Source: Rugamonas sp. A1-17
Lineage (GTDB): Bacteria > Pseudomonadota > Gammaproteobacteria > Burkholderiales > Burkholderiaceae_D
Reading direction: 5' to 3'
DNA length: 64,000 nt
Assembly (NCBI GenBank): GCA_025548565.1
Contig: JAJLPB010000010.1
Coordinates: forward strand, 124,001 to 188,000
In this document: piece by piece, positions 20,856 through 29,142 of the stretch
Layout: every line of letters starts with the position of its first letter
Numbering within the stretch: the stretch's first letter is position 1
Program-made: the position numbers and the translations under genes
Notes under the pieces: model-generated
Told to the model about the DNA's origin: nothing
What the model saw: only the letters and a program-made list of their open reading frames with translations
Databases searched by the model: none

Positions 20856-21500
20856 ATGATCCGAATTGTCATCGCCGACGACCACACCATCATGCGCGAG
20901 GGTCTCAAGCGCATACTCGACGGCGCGCCCGACATCGACATCGTAGGCGAGGCCATCGACGGCTTCGAAGTGCTCGGCCACGTGCGCCAGGGCGGGTTCG
21001 ACCTGCTGCTGCTGGACTTGTCCATGCCCGGCCGCAGCGGGGTCGACCTGATCCGCCAGATCAAGGCGGAGGCGCCCAAGCTCGCCATCCTGATCCTCAC
21101 CATGCACGAGGAGGAGCAGTACGCGGTGCGCGCCATCCGCGCCGGCGCCCAGGGCTACCTGACCAAGGAAAGCGCCGGCACCCAGCTGGTCGGCGCGATC
21201 CGCAAGGTCGCCTCCGGCCGCCCCTACATCAGCACCGAGGTGGCCGAGCAGTTGGCGCTCAACATCATGATGCCCAACGAGAGCCTGTTGCATAAACAAC
21301 TGTCGGACCGGGAATTCGAGGTTTTTTCGCTACTCGTGGCCGGAAAATCGATCACGGAAATCGCCAACAGCTTGCATCTTAGCGTCAAGACCGTGAGCAC
21401 CCACAAAACCCGCATCATGCAGAAAATGGGCATGAGTTCCCTCTCAGAAATGGTGCAATATGCCGTCGCGCACCGTTTGTTATCTCCCTTCAAGACCTGA
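20856..21500 (+). CDS. NarL/FixJ-type response regulator
   Basis: A DNA-binding response regulator of 214 residues. The receiver domain (1-120) has the acidic pair ADDH, phospho-acceptor Asp in LLLLDLSMPG and Lys in YLTKESAG. The C-terminal LuxR-type helix-turn-helix is LSDREFEVFSLLVAGKSITE onward. No histidine kinase lies beside it, so it is an orphan here. It sits between a stress gene with an FNR-type box and a Crp/Fnr regulator, so a role in redox or stress control is plausible but inferred. Confidence 0.92.
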   Translation: MIRIVIADDHTIMREGLKRILDGAPDIDIVGEAIDGFEVLGHVRQGGFDLLLLDLSMPGRSGVDLIRQIKAEAPKLAILILTMHEEEQYAVRAIRAGAQGYLTKESAGTQLVGAIRKVASGRPYISTEVAEQLALNIMMPNESLLHKQLSDREFEVFSLLVAGKSITEIANSLHLSVKTVSTHKTRIMQKMGMSSLSEMVQYAVAHRLLSPFKT

Positions 21501-21739
21501 TCCGCCCGTCCGCCATTAGGACAACTCCTACAATGCTGCGCTCCCTCCTACGCGCAGATTCAGCCATTGCTGATATCTATCTCCCCCCCGCGTTGGCATA
21601 CTGAAACCATACGATTCATGCTGCATGGCTACACATCGCAGCATGATGCCGTGCCACACCACAACAGGAAACCAAGCAGCGCGGCCTCGTCCAGTTCCCG
21701 TCCTTTCTCAAAGCCATACCCTGTACACAGGAGATCAAC

Positions 21740-22600
21740 ATGCTGTCTACGCAAGCGTCTGAAATTCGCCCGGCCACCACTGCCACCATGCAGTCCTCCT
21801 CGATGGAGGCGGGCCGTCAGCGCCAGGGGCGGCTCTGGTCCAACCTGAAGGAAGTGTGCGACCTGCTGCACATCCCGGCGGCCTGCTCGGTCAGCAACGA
21901 GGAGCTGCTGTTCCAGCACGTGCAGTTCAAGACCGGCCAGCGCATCCACACCATCGGCCAGCCGTTCGACACGCTGTACATCGTCAACTCCGGTTTCCTG
22001 AAAACGGTGCTCATCGACGAGTTCGGCAACGAGCAGGTGCTCAGCTTTCCGATGAAGGGCGACATGCTGGGCGTGGACGGCATCCACACCCGCCACTACT
22101 CCTCCGAGGCGGTGGCCTTGTCCGACTGCGACCTGATCCTGCTGCCGTTCAAGAAGCTGACGGCGCTGGGGCGCATCCACCTGGAACTGGAAAACATGAT
22201 GTACGGCGTCATGAGCCGCGAGCTGGTGCGCGAGCAGGCCATGATCGGCATGCTGGGCGCGCTCAGCGCCGAGGCGCGCGTGGCGCGTTTCCTGGTGTCG
22301 CTGGCCGAGCGCTTCGCGCAGATGGGCTATTCCAGCAAGCTGTTCAACCTGCGCATGACGCGCCACGAGATCGGCAGCTACCTGGGCCTGACGCTGGAAA
22401 CGGTCAGCCGCACGCTGTCGGCCTTCAACGAAATCGGCCTGATCAGCGTCGACCAGCGCACCATCGGCATCAAGGATCCGGAAGCGCTGAAAACCCTGCG
22501 CCGCCTGCCGCCGTCGCGCACCCGCGCCAAGCAGCTGGCGGCCGCCAAGATCAAGGGCGACGACACCGTCGCGCCCGCCCAGTTGCTGGCAGCGCTGTAA
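21740..22600 (+). CDS. Crp/Fnr family transcriptional regulator (no Fe-S cysteines)
   Basis: A 286-residue regulator with an N-terminal cyclic-nucleotide-binding-type beta barrel (about 50-165, including GFLKTVLIDEFGNEQVLSF) and a C-terminal winged helix with recognition segment LGLTLETVSRTLSAF. The E-x-x-S-R signature in that helix is the one FNR uses to read TTGAT half-sites. The cysteines needed for an FNR-type 4Fe-4S cluster are missing: only two N-terminal cysteines occur, eight residues apart. It may be a Dnr- or FixK-like reader of the nearby box. The C-terminus carries an extra basic tail. A strong terminator follows. Confidence 0.9.
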   Translation: MLSTQASEIRPATTATMQSSSMEAGRQRQGRLWSNLKEVCDLLHIPAACSVSNEELLFQHVQFKTGQRIHTIGQPFDTLYIVNSGFLKTVLIDEFGNEQVLSFPMKGDMLGVDGIHTRHYSSEAVALSDCDLILLPFKKLTALGRIHLELENMMYGVMSRELVREQAMIGMLGALSAEARVARFLVSLAERFAQMGYSSKLFNLRMTRHEIGSYLGLTLETVSRTLSAFNEIGLISVDQRTIGIKDPEALKTLRRLPPSRTRAKQLAAAKIKGDDTVAPAQLLAAL

Positions 22601-22621
22601 CCACCTCCCGTACCCAGCTTG

Positions 22622-22651
22622 GGCCCGGTTTCTCCAGCCGGGCCTTTTTTT
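22622..22651 (+). terminator. Rho-independent terminator after Crp/Fnr gene
   Basis: Arms GGCCCGG (22622-22628) and CCGGGCC (22638-22644) with a 9-base loop are followed by seven T. Confidence 0.88.
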
Positions 22652-22691
22652 ATCCGCGCCGGCCCGGCGGTAAATAACTCCTAAATAACGC

Positions 22692-22743
22692 TTGCATTCC
22701 TTTCGTGCTTCCACAATAATGAATGCAAATACGAATCATTCTT
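22692..22743 (+). promoter_or_regulatory. Promoter with Fur-box-like operator for the hemP operon
   Basis: A -35 TTGCAT (22692-22697), 17-base spacer and -10 AATAAT (22715-22720) are followed by a 19-base sequence at 22725-22743 that matches 12 of 19 positions of the Fur consensus, including the core AATCATT. The operator covers the predicted start of transcription, as expected for iron repression. Confidence 0.6.
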
Positions 22744-22760
22744 ATTAAGGAGCCTTGAAG

Positions 22761-22955
22761 ATGACCACGACCCTGCCAGCCACCCCACCCGCCATCCACG
22801 CCGCCGCCGTCGTGACCGCACCGGCCACCGCGCCGGCCAAGCGCATCACCAGCGCCAGCCTGATGGGCGATGGCCGCGAAGTCGAGATCGAACATTCGGG
22901 CCGCATATACCGCCTGCGCATCACCCAGCTCAACAAGCTGATCCTGACTGCGTGA
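22761..22955 (+). CDS. hemP: HemP family hemin-uptake protein
   Basis: A 64-residue protein whose last 27 residues (VEIEHSGRIYRLRITQLNKL and the end LILTA) are the HemP signature; the N-terminal half is Ala/Pro/Thr-rich. HemP proteins are small iron-regulated proteins next to haem-uptake genes, shown in some Burkholderiales to help activate the haem receptor. The ATG has AAGGAG upstream; an in-frame TTG two codons earlier is less likely. It leads an operon with two genes of unknown function. Confidence 0.88.
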   Translation: MTTTLPATPPAIHAAAVVTAPATAPAKRITSASLMGDGREVEIEHSGRIYRLRITQLNKLILTA

Positions 22956-23038
22956 ACCCGGGCGCCAGCGCGCCCTCTCCCTTCCCGAGTAGCCAGCCGT
23001 ACGCCAGCCAGACTCTCCACTGATCCCAGGAGCGTTTG

Positions 23039-23371
23039 ATGGCCATAGACCGTAGCAACCCGATTTTTCTCGCCCCGTCGCACGGCGGACACAATCCAGA
23101 ACTGATGCTGTCCGCCGTGCTGCATCTGATGTCGCACTACACCGCCGGCAGCGACGATGCCGGCGGCTGCGTCAAGCTGGCCTCGGTGATCGAACGCCAC
23201 CTGAAGGCGCTGGCCGGCCTGCCCGATCTGGCGCCGGTGCTCAGCGCCACCTGCCAGCAGCTGTCCGAGCAGTGGGCCGCCGTGGTCGAACGCAACCTGC
23301 ACGCCCAGGAAAAGAGTAACTTCCTCAGCCGCATCATGGCGCGCGCCCGCACCGCGCCGGCCGCCGCGTAA
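23039..23371 (+). CDS. Hypothetical protein, second gene of hemP operon
   Basis: A 110-residue soluble protein, not recognised. It begins MAIDRSNPIFLAPSHGGHNP, is mostly helical by appearance (LMLSAVLHLMSHYTAG, VKLASVIERHLKALAGL), and has four histidines in the first 35 residues plus two cysteines. It has a CAGGAG ribosome site and lies 83 bases after hemP and 13 bases before the DUF2325 gene, so it is almost surely co-transcribed with both. Confidence 0.8.
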   Translation: MAIDRSNPIFLAPSHGGHNPELMLSAVLHLMSHYTAGSDDAGGCVKLASVIERHLKALAGLPDLAPVLSATCQQLSEQWAAVVERNLHAQEKSNFLSRIMARARTAPAAA

Positions 23372-23384
23372 GGAGCGCGCGTCC

Positions 23385-24662
23385 ATGTGCGAAAAACACG
23401 ATCCGCTGGCGGCCATCATCGCCGCCGCCATGCCGCAGGTGGCCGGCACACTGGCGCCGCCGCGCCACGCCGAACAGCAGGTGGTCAAGCCCGTCATCGT
23501 CAACGTGCCGCAGGCGCTGGACGAGGCCCGCGCCTCGCGCCGCCGCCGGCTGTGGGAGCTCGGCCATGCCTGCCACTGCCCGCTGGTCGGCGTCGGCTTC
23601 CCGCTGGGCGTGCTGCGCAAACTGGTGGATAAAGCCACCTCGGGCAAGGTGGTGGCCGATGACTATGAGGTGCACGTGGGCGCCGTCACCGAATGCGGCA
23701 GCCGCAACCGCCTGTCGGAGGCGCTGCAGAAAGAATTGGAGCGCCGCTATGCCGCCGTGCTGCTGCGCTTCCGCGCCGCCAAGAGCACCGCGGAGGTTGC
23801 CGCGCTGTGGCGTACCGCCGTGGCCAACGGCGACGTCGCAGGCGCCTTCTGGGCCGGCTTGACGCATCCGCGCTGCAGCACCGAGCTGGAAGAACAGATG
23901 TGCCGCGACCTGCACATGGTGCAGCACCAGGCCGGCGCCTGCGTGCGCGCCGACATCAACAAATTCAACGCCACGCTGGCCGAGAACGCGCGCCTGGCGC
24001 ACGACCTGACCAAGGCCCAGCAGCGCGCCGCCGCCCTGCTGGCCGACAAGACCGCCGACGGCGAACAGCACGCGGCACAGCTGATGCAGCTGCGCGCGCA
24101 GTCGGTCGGCAAGGACAGCATGATCGATTCGCTCAGGGCCGAGCTGGAGCAGTTGCGCGAGTCCATCCCCGGCCTGGAAAGCCGCGCCCGATTGGCCGAG
24201 CGCCTGATGCAGATGGAGGAACGCGAACGCGGCATGCGCAACCAGATCGCCGAACTGAAGCTGGAACTGGCGAGGGCGCGCACGGCGCCCGACCCGGCGC
24301 CTGCGCAGGAGGAAACGCGCCAAGTCGTCCAGCACGTGATGCGGATGCCGCTGAGCTTGAATGACCGCGCGGTGCTGTGCGTGGGCGGGCGCAGCGGCAA
24401 CGTCGCCACCTACCGCGAGCTGATCGAACGCGAAGGCGCGCAGTTCGCCCACCACGACGGCGGCCTGGAGGACAACGCCAACCGCCTCGACGCCAGCCTG
24501 GCCGCGGCCGACCTGGTGATCTGCCAGACCGGCTGCATCAGCCACAGCGCCTACTGGCGGGTCAAGGACTACTGCAAGCGCAACGGCAAGCGCTGCGTGT
24601 TCATCGACAACCCCAGCATCTCCAGCCTGGCGCGCGGCCTCGAACAAGCGGGCGCGGAATAA
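23385..24662 (+). CDS. DUF2325 domain protein with coiled coil
   Basis: A 425-residue protein of unknown function. The N-terminal half is Cys/His-rich (CEKHDP, GHACHCPLVG, THPRCS, MCRDLHMVQHQ). A long coiled coil follows (about residues 185-310), then a C-terminal DUF2325 domain (about 325-420) with VLCVGGRSGNVATYRELIE, a Rossmann-like strand-loop, and LVICQTGCISHSAYWRVKDY. Position in a Fur-controlled-looking hemP operon points to iron or haem; the Cys/His clusters could bind metal or haem, which is inference. Confidence 0.82.
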   Translation: MCEKHDPLAAIIAAAMPQVAGTLAPPRHAEQQVVKPVIVNVPQALDEARASRRRRLWELGHACHCPLVGVGFPLGVLRKLVDKATSGKVVADDYEVHVGAVTECGSRNRLSEALQKELERRYAAVLLRFRAAKSTAEVAALWRTAVANGDVAGAFWAGLTHPRCSTELEEQMCRDLHMVQHQAGACVRADINKFNATLAENARLAHDLTKAQQRAAALLADKTADGEQHAAQLMQLRAQSVGKDSMIDSLRAELEQLRESIPGLESRARLAERLMQMEERERGMRNQIAELKLELARARTAPDPAPAQEETRQVVQHVMRMPLSLNDRAVLCVGGRSGNVATYRELIEREGAQFAHHDGGLEDNANRLDASLAAADLVICQTGCISHSAYWRVKDYCKRNGKRCVFIDNPSISSLARGLEQAGAE

Positions 24663-24698
24663 AAAAAAGCCCTGACCACAACAACCGGTCAGGGCTTT
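24659..24698 (-). terminator. Bidirectional terminator between DUF2325 gene and TonB receptor
   Basis: Arms AAAGCCCTGACC (24666-24677) and GGTCAGGGCTTT (24687-24698). On the minus strand the stem is followed by eight T, so it chiefly ends the receptor transcript; on the plus strand only three T follow. Confidence 0.85.
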
Positions 24699-24716
24699 CC
24701 CACTTACTTCAGCAAC

Positions 24717-27461
24717 TTAGAACGCCAGCGTGCCGGTCAGGTAGACCGTGCGGCCGATCTGGTCGGTGTAGCGTGGATCGTAGCCGACCTGGTGGCCCGA
24801 CGAGGCGCGCAGCGACAGCGGCGGTTCGCGGTCCAGCAGGTTCTTCACGCCCATGCGGATCGAGGCGGTCTTGGTCAGCGCCAGCTTGCCCTGCCAGTCG
24901 ATCGTCAGGTACGACGGCACCCACAGGCGGATGCTCTCGTCCTTGCCGCTGTCGACGTTGCGCACGGTCGCTTGCGCGTCGCGGTAGCCGTTGCGGTAGT
25001 TGGCGCTCAGCGTGTTGCTCAGCTTGCCGGTGTCCAGCGTCAGCGCGGCGCGCACGATGTGGCGGAAGGCTACCTTGTTGTCGACGCCGAAGAAATTCAG
25101 GTCGCTGGTCCAGTCGCCGTCGGTGCCCGGACGGGTGTAGTCCGACTTCATCAGGTAGGTGCCGTTCAGGTTGGCGGTCAGCTGACCGAACGAGAACTTC
25201 TGGCGGCCGACCATGTCATAGTCGATCCCCTGGTTGTGGGTCTTGCCGATGTTGATCGACAGATTCTTCACCGCCCAGTAGGTGTTGCCGGTCGACGGTT
25301 CGGTGAAGGTGCTGAACAGGTCGCGGAACTTGGCCGGGTTGGCGAAGATCTGCTGCTCGCTGATCGACGACACGGCGTCGGTCATCTTCACGTCCCACAG
25401 GTCGGCGCCGAACGAGAACGCCGGGCTAGGCTCGACGCGGAAACCGATCGAGTACTGCTTGGAGCGCTCAGGCTTCAGCTGTTCGTTACCGCCGGACAGC
25501 ATGTTGTACTGCACATTGCCCGGACGGCACTGGTCGGTGCCCGGGAACGGGCAGGCGTAGCTGTTGGCGGTCACGCCGGCGCTGACCAGCGGCTGGCCGA
25601 TGTCGAGCATGCTAGGGGCCTTGAAGCCGGTGCCGTAGGAGCCGCGGAACAGCAGCGTCTTGGCAGGCTGCCAGCGAGCCGACACCTTGTAGGTGCTGGC
25701 CGACTGGGTCTCGCCCATCTTGCGGTTGGCCAGCAGGTTGTCGATGCCGGCGATGCTGTCATAGCGGCCGGCCAGGGTCACTTCCAGTTCCTTGGTCAGC
25801 GGCGCCAGCAACTCGCCGAACACGCCGTACGACGCGCGCTTCATGTCGTAGGCAGGCTGCGCGGTCAGGTTGTAGATCTTGCCGCCGGCCGCGTCGGCCG
25901 ACGGGGTCTGCTGATACGCGTACTCGCGGTAGTCGGCGCCGATACCCAGGTTGGCGGCGCCGCCCGGCAGCGTGAACACTTCACGCGAACCGTGCGCGTC
26001 CACGCCCTTGAGCGTGGTCGACGCTTCGCGCACCGAGCCGTGGTAGATCGAGTTGGCGATCAGCGCCTTGGTGGCGTCGCTCTGGCTGCCGATCGGCGCG
26101 AACGGATTGAAGGCGTTGGTGGCCAACATGTCCTTGAATTCCTTGGTCATCGCGTAGCCGCCGACATAACGCTCGTCGAGCTTGTTGCGCGACCAGGTCA
26201 GGCCGGTGCCGAAGCTCCAGGCGCCGATCTCGCCGTCCGCGCCCACCACCAGGTGCTGGGAATCGGTCACGGTCTGGCTGTCGCGGGTGCCCCAGTCGTA
26301 GGTGCGGTAGTTGCCCGACACCTGCTTGACGTTGGCCGCCTGCTCTGGAGTCAGGTATGGCAGCACGTAGGTGTTGTAGCGGTCCGAACCGGGCGCGATG
26401 GTGAACGGCGCGATGTTCTGCGCGATGCGCGCGGTCAGGTCCAGGCGCGACAGCGCCATTTCGGCGAACACGGTGATGTCGTCGCTGGCCTTGTACTGGG
26501 CCTTGGTGAAGAAGCTGTCACGCTTGTTCTGCGGCGAGATTTCCACCGCCGGAGTGGAGTCGAACGAGCAGTTGCGGGTGTCGGCCGTGTTGTTCAGGCT
26601 CACGTAGGTCTGCTTCGGGCAGTTGCCGTTCTGCGCCAGGTAAGGGCTGAAGCCGATCGGCGCCAGGCCCTTGTTGAAGGTCACGCCGACGTTGGCCGGT
26701 GCGGCCGCGGGGCTGGTGCGGTCATAGATGTAGTTGTGGCCGTTGTAGTTGAACGGGATGTACGAGGTCGATGCGAACGAACGGTCGGTGGCCTTGACCG
26801 GGCTCTGCTCGTCGTGGCGGTAGGTCGCCAGGATGTTGAAGCGGTCCTCCTGCAGGTCGCCGAAGCCGTAGGTCAGGTTGGTGTTGTACGACTGGCCCGG
26901 ACGGCCGCTGGTCGGCTGCGACCAGGTGGCGTCGACGGTGCCGCCCTGGGCGTTTTTCTTCAGGATGAAGTTGATCACGCCGGCGATCGCGTCCGAACCG
27001 TACAGGGCGGAGGCGCCGTCGGTCAGGATCTCGACGCGCTCGACCGCGCTCATCGGGATGGAGTTCAGGTTGATGGTGCTGCCCGAGCCGGTCGGCGCGA
27101 TGCGGCGGCCGTCCAGCAGGACCAGGGTGTAGCTCTCGCCGATGTTGTGGATCGACGCGGACACGATACCGCCCGAATTGGTGCCGGCTGCGGTGGCGGC
27201 GATGCTGAAGCCCTGCATCGCAGGCAGCGATTGGATCAGGTCGGCAACGGTGGTGGCGCCGGTCTTGGCGATTTGTTCCTGCGACAGGCGCTGCACTGGC
27301 AACGCGCCTTCGACGGCGATGCGCTTGATGCTCGAGCCGGTGATTTCAACTTTCTGGATAGCCTCGTCTGCAAAGGCCTGGCCAGCGATCAGTACTGTAC
27401 CGGTCAGCACGCTCAGGGCGATGCGCACGGAGCGCACGCCGATTTTTTCTTGCAATACCAT
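24717..27461 (-). CDS. TonB-dependent receptor
   Basis: An outer-membrane active transporter of 914 residues. It has a signal peptide ending near GQAFA|DE, a TonB-box-like IQKVEITGSSIKR, a plug domain (about 50-165, with VLLDGRRIAPTGSGSTINLN and RVEILTDGASALYGSDAIAGVINFI) and a 22-strand barrel ending in the aromatic LTGTLAF. Substrate cannot be told from sequence; the family with ITGSSIKR starts is diverse. It is 316 bases downstream of, and collinear with, the flavinylation operon and convergent with the hemP operon, which suggests iron or haem, but no clear Fur box lies directly upstream. Confidence 0.93.
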   Translation of the reverse strand: MVLQEKIGVRSVRIALSVLTGTVLIAGQAFADEAIQKVEITGSSIKRIAVEGALPVQRLSQEQIAKTGATTVADLIQSLPAMQGFSIAATAAGTNSGGIVSASIHNIGESYTLVLLDGRRIAPTGSGSTINLNSIPMSAVERVEILTDGASALYGSDAIAGVINFILKKNAQGGTVDATWSQPTSGRPGQSYNTNLTYGFGDLQEDRFNILATYRHDEQSPVKATDRSFASTSYIPFNYNGHNYIYDRTSPAAAPANVGVTFNKGLAPIGFSPYLAQNGNCPKQTYVSLNNTADTRNCSFDSTPAVEISPQNKRDSFFTKAQYKASDDITVFAEMALSRLDLTARIAQNIAPFTIAPGSDRYNTYVLPYLTPEQAANVKQVSGNYRTYDWGTRDSQTVTDSQHLVVGADGEIGAWSFGTGLTWSRNKLDERYVGGYAMTKEFKDMLATNAFNPFAPIGSQSDATKALIANSIYHGSVREASTTLKGVDAHGSREVFTLPGGAANLGIGADYREYAYQQTPSADAAGGKIYNLTAQPAYDMKRASYGVFGELLAPLTKELEVTLAGRYDSIAGIDNLLANRKMGETQSASTYKVSARWQPAKTLLFRGSYGTGFKAPSMLDIGQPLVSAGVTANSYACPFPGTDQCRPGNVQYNMLSGGNEQLKPERSKQYSIGFRVEPSPAFSFGADLWDVKMTDAVSSISEQQIFANPAKFRDLFSTFTEPSTGNTYWAVKNLSINIGKTHNQGIDYDMVGRQKFSFGQLTANLNGTYLMKSDYTRPGTDGDWTSDLNFFGVDNKVAFRHIVRAALTLDTGKLSNTLSANYRNGYRDAQATVRNVDSGKDESIRLWVPSYLTIDWQGKLALTKTASIRMGVKNLLDREPPLSLRASSGHQVGYDPRYTDQIGRTVYLTGTLAF

Positions 27462-27777
27462 TCAAACTCCCGATTAAAAACATAAAAACCGAGAGCAATG
27501 CCATACCGCTGTGTTACGACTGCAAACCGAAGATGCACCGAAAGTCAGGGAGTCGAAGTGACCAACATTGCTCTTCGATAACGGAATTATCGGGCCTGCC
27601 GGTACATTTTGATACATAGTTGAAGCAAATTTAGAACAAACCTCACAAGTTTGCCCCGCGAGGCTTATGACAAAATTAAATTTCCATATTCACACAATGA
27701 TATATGGATAAAACGTAATATTTTGATATTTGCAGAATGATCAAATCTGCACTATTAGGGTGCGTTGTAATAAAACA
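27462..27777. other. AT-rich intergenic region before TonB receptor
   Basis: 316 bases, clearly richer in A+T than the flanking genes. It must contain the receptor leader and probably its promoter, but no hexamer pair, Fur box or stable U-tailed hairpin was convincing. Confidence 0.5.
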
Positions 27778-29142
27778 TCAATAGACGTCGCGCCGGTAGC
27801 GGCCGGCGGCGGCCAGATGGTCCAGCGCTTCGCGGCCCAGCGCGGCGGCCAAGGCGGCATCGACGCCGGCCGCCATGCCGTCCAGGCTGCCGCACACGTA
27901 GATGGCGGCGCCGGCCGCGACCCAGGCGCGCACCTCGTCCGCCTGCTCGGCCAGACAGTGCTGCACGTAGCGCCGCCGGGGCTGGTCGCGCGAGTACACC
28001 AGGTCCAGCTTTTCCAGTTTGCCATGCAGCTGCCAGGTCGCCAGCTCCTCGCGATAGTGGGCGTCGTGCGCGGCGTTCCGTTCGCCGAACAGCAGCCAGT
28101 TGCGGGCCCGTCCGGACGCCGCGCGCGCCTTCAGGTGGCCGCGCAGGCCGGCGATGCCGCTGCCGTTGCCGATCAGGATCAGCGGGCGCTGCGCGTTGCC
28201 CTCCAGCCGGAAGCGGCGATGCTGGCGCAGGCGCAGCTGGATGATCTGGCCGGGCTCGGCCTGCCGCGTCAGCCAGCCGGAGGCGGCGCCGTGGCTGCCG
28301 TCCTCGTGCGTGTGCAGGCGTACCAGCAGGTGCACGCGGCCATCGGCCGGGATCGAGGCGATCGAGTATTCGCGGGCGCGCTCGGGATCGGTGGGCGCGC
28401 AAACCTGCACCAGGTCGCCCGATTCCCAGGCCGGCAAGGCGCCGTCCGCGGGCTCCAGCTCCAGGTGGTAGAGCGGTGCGCCGGCGCTGTCTGGATTGAG
28501 CAGCACGCGTTCGGCCAGGCGCCAGGATTCGAAGGCTGGCGCGCTCCAGTCGGGCGCGTCGCTGGTGCCGGCCAGATGGCTGAGCTGCTGGCGCCAGGCG
28601 CCGATGGCCTCGGCCGAACTGCGGTTCACCTCGATGCGCGGGAACAGGCTGTGCGCGCCCTGCGCCCGCAGCCACTGGTCCAACGCGCGGCCGAAGCCGC
28701 AGAACTGCGCGTAGGCGCTGTCGCCCAGCGCCAGCACCGCGTAATGCAACCGCGGCAGCGCCAGGGCGTTGGTCATCAGGCGGCCGGCGAAAGCGGCGGC
28801 GGCGTCCGGCGCGTCGCCCTCGCCGTAGGTGCTGACCAGGAACAGGATGCGCTCGGCGCCTTGCAGGTCGGCCGCGCGCAACTCGGACAGCTCGCTCAAC
28901 TGCGCGGGAATGCCGGCCAGGCGCAGGGTCGCCAGCGTCTGGCCGGCCAGCTCCTCGGCGTTGCCGGTCTGGCTGGCGTAGGCAACGATCCAGCCCGGGT
29001 TGGCGGCCGCCTCGGCCTTGGCGCGCCGCGCGGCCAGGCGCTTGCGGCGCGTGCGCAGGTAAGGCGCCAGGCAGACCAGCGCGTAGCTCATCGCCAGGCT
29101 GGCTGCCAGCATCAATCGGGTGGGGTCGTTGGTCCAGATCAT
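27778..29142 (-). CDS. Membrane-anchored flavodoxin/ferredoxin-reductase-type flavoprotein (CysJ-like)
   Basis: A 454-residue electron-transfer flavoprotein: N-terminal membrane anchor (LMLAASLAMSYALVCLAPYL, about 8-27), flavodoxin domain with FMN loop ASQTGNAEELA and STYGEGDAPD, FAD-binding domain with REYSIASIP, and NAD(P)H-binding part with IGNGSGIAGLRGHL and a C-terminal tail ending RDVY. This is the CysJ/cytochrome P450 reductase architecture. The ATG overlaps the apbE stop (ATGA); longer upstream readings overlap apbE and were dropped. Predicted to pass NADPH electrons to the membrane partner of this operon. Confidence 0.88.
   Translation of the reverse strand: MIWTNDPTRLMLAASLAMSYALVCLAPYLRTRRKRLAARRAKAEAAANPGWIVAYASQTGNAEELAGQTLATLRLAGIPAQLSELSELRAADLQGAERILFLVSTYGEGDAPDAAAAFAGRLMTNALALPRLHYAVLALGDSAYAQFCGFGRALDQWLRAQGAHSLFPRIEVNRSSAEAIGAWRQQLSHLAGTSDAPDWSAPAFESWRLAERVLLNPDSAGAPLYHLELEPADGALPAWESGDLVQVCAPTDPERAREYSIASIPADGRVHLLVRLHTHEDGSHGAASGWLTRQAEPGQIIQLRLRQHRRFRLEGNAQRPLILIGNGSGIAGLRGHLKARAASGRARNWLLFGERNAAHDAHYREELATWQLHGKLEKLDLVYSRDQPRRRYVQHCLAEQADEVRAWVAAGAAIYVCGSLDGMAAGVDAALAAALGREALDHLAAAGRYRRDVY

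Noticed and set aside
24717..27461. Assigning the TonB receptor to haem uptake because hemP is near
   Set aside because: It is convergent with hemP, lacks the FRAP/NPNL haem-receptor motifs as far as can be read, and has no clear Fur box of its own, so the substrate was left open.
24792..27485. 897-codon plus-strand open frame opposite the TonB receptor
   Set aside because: Shadow of the receptor gene; no ribosome site and no recognisable domain.
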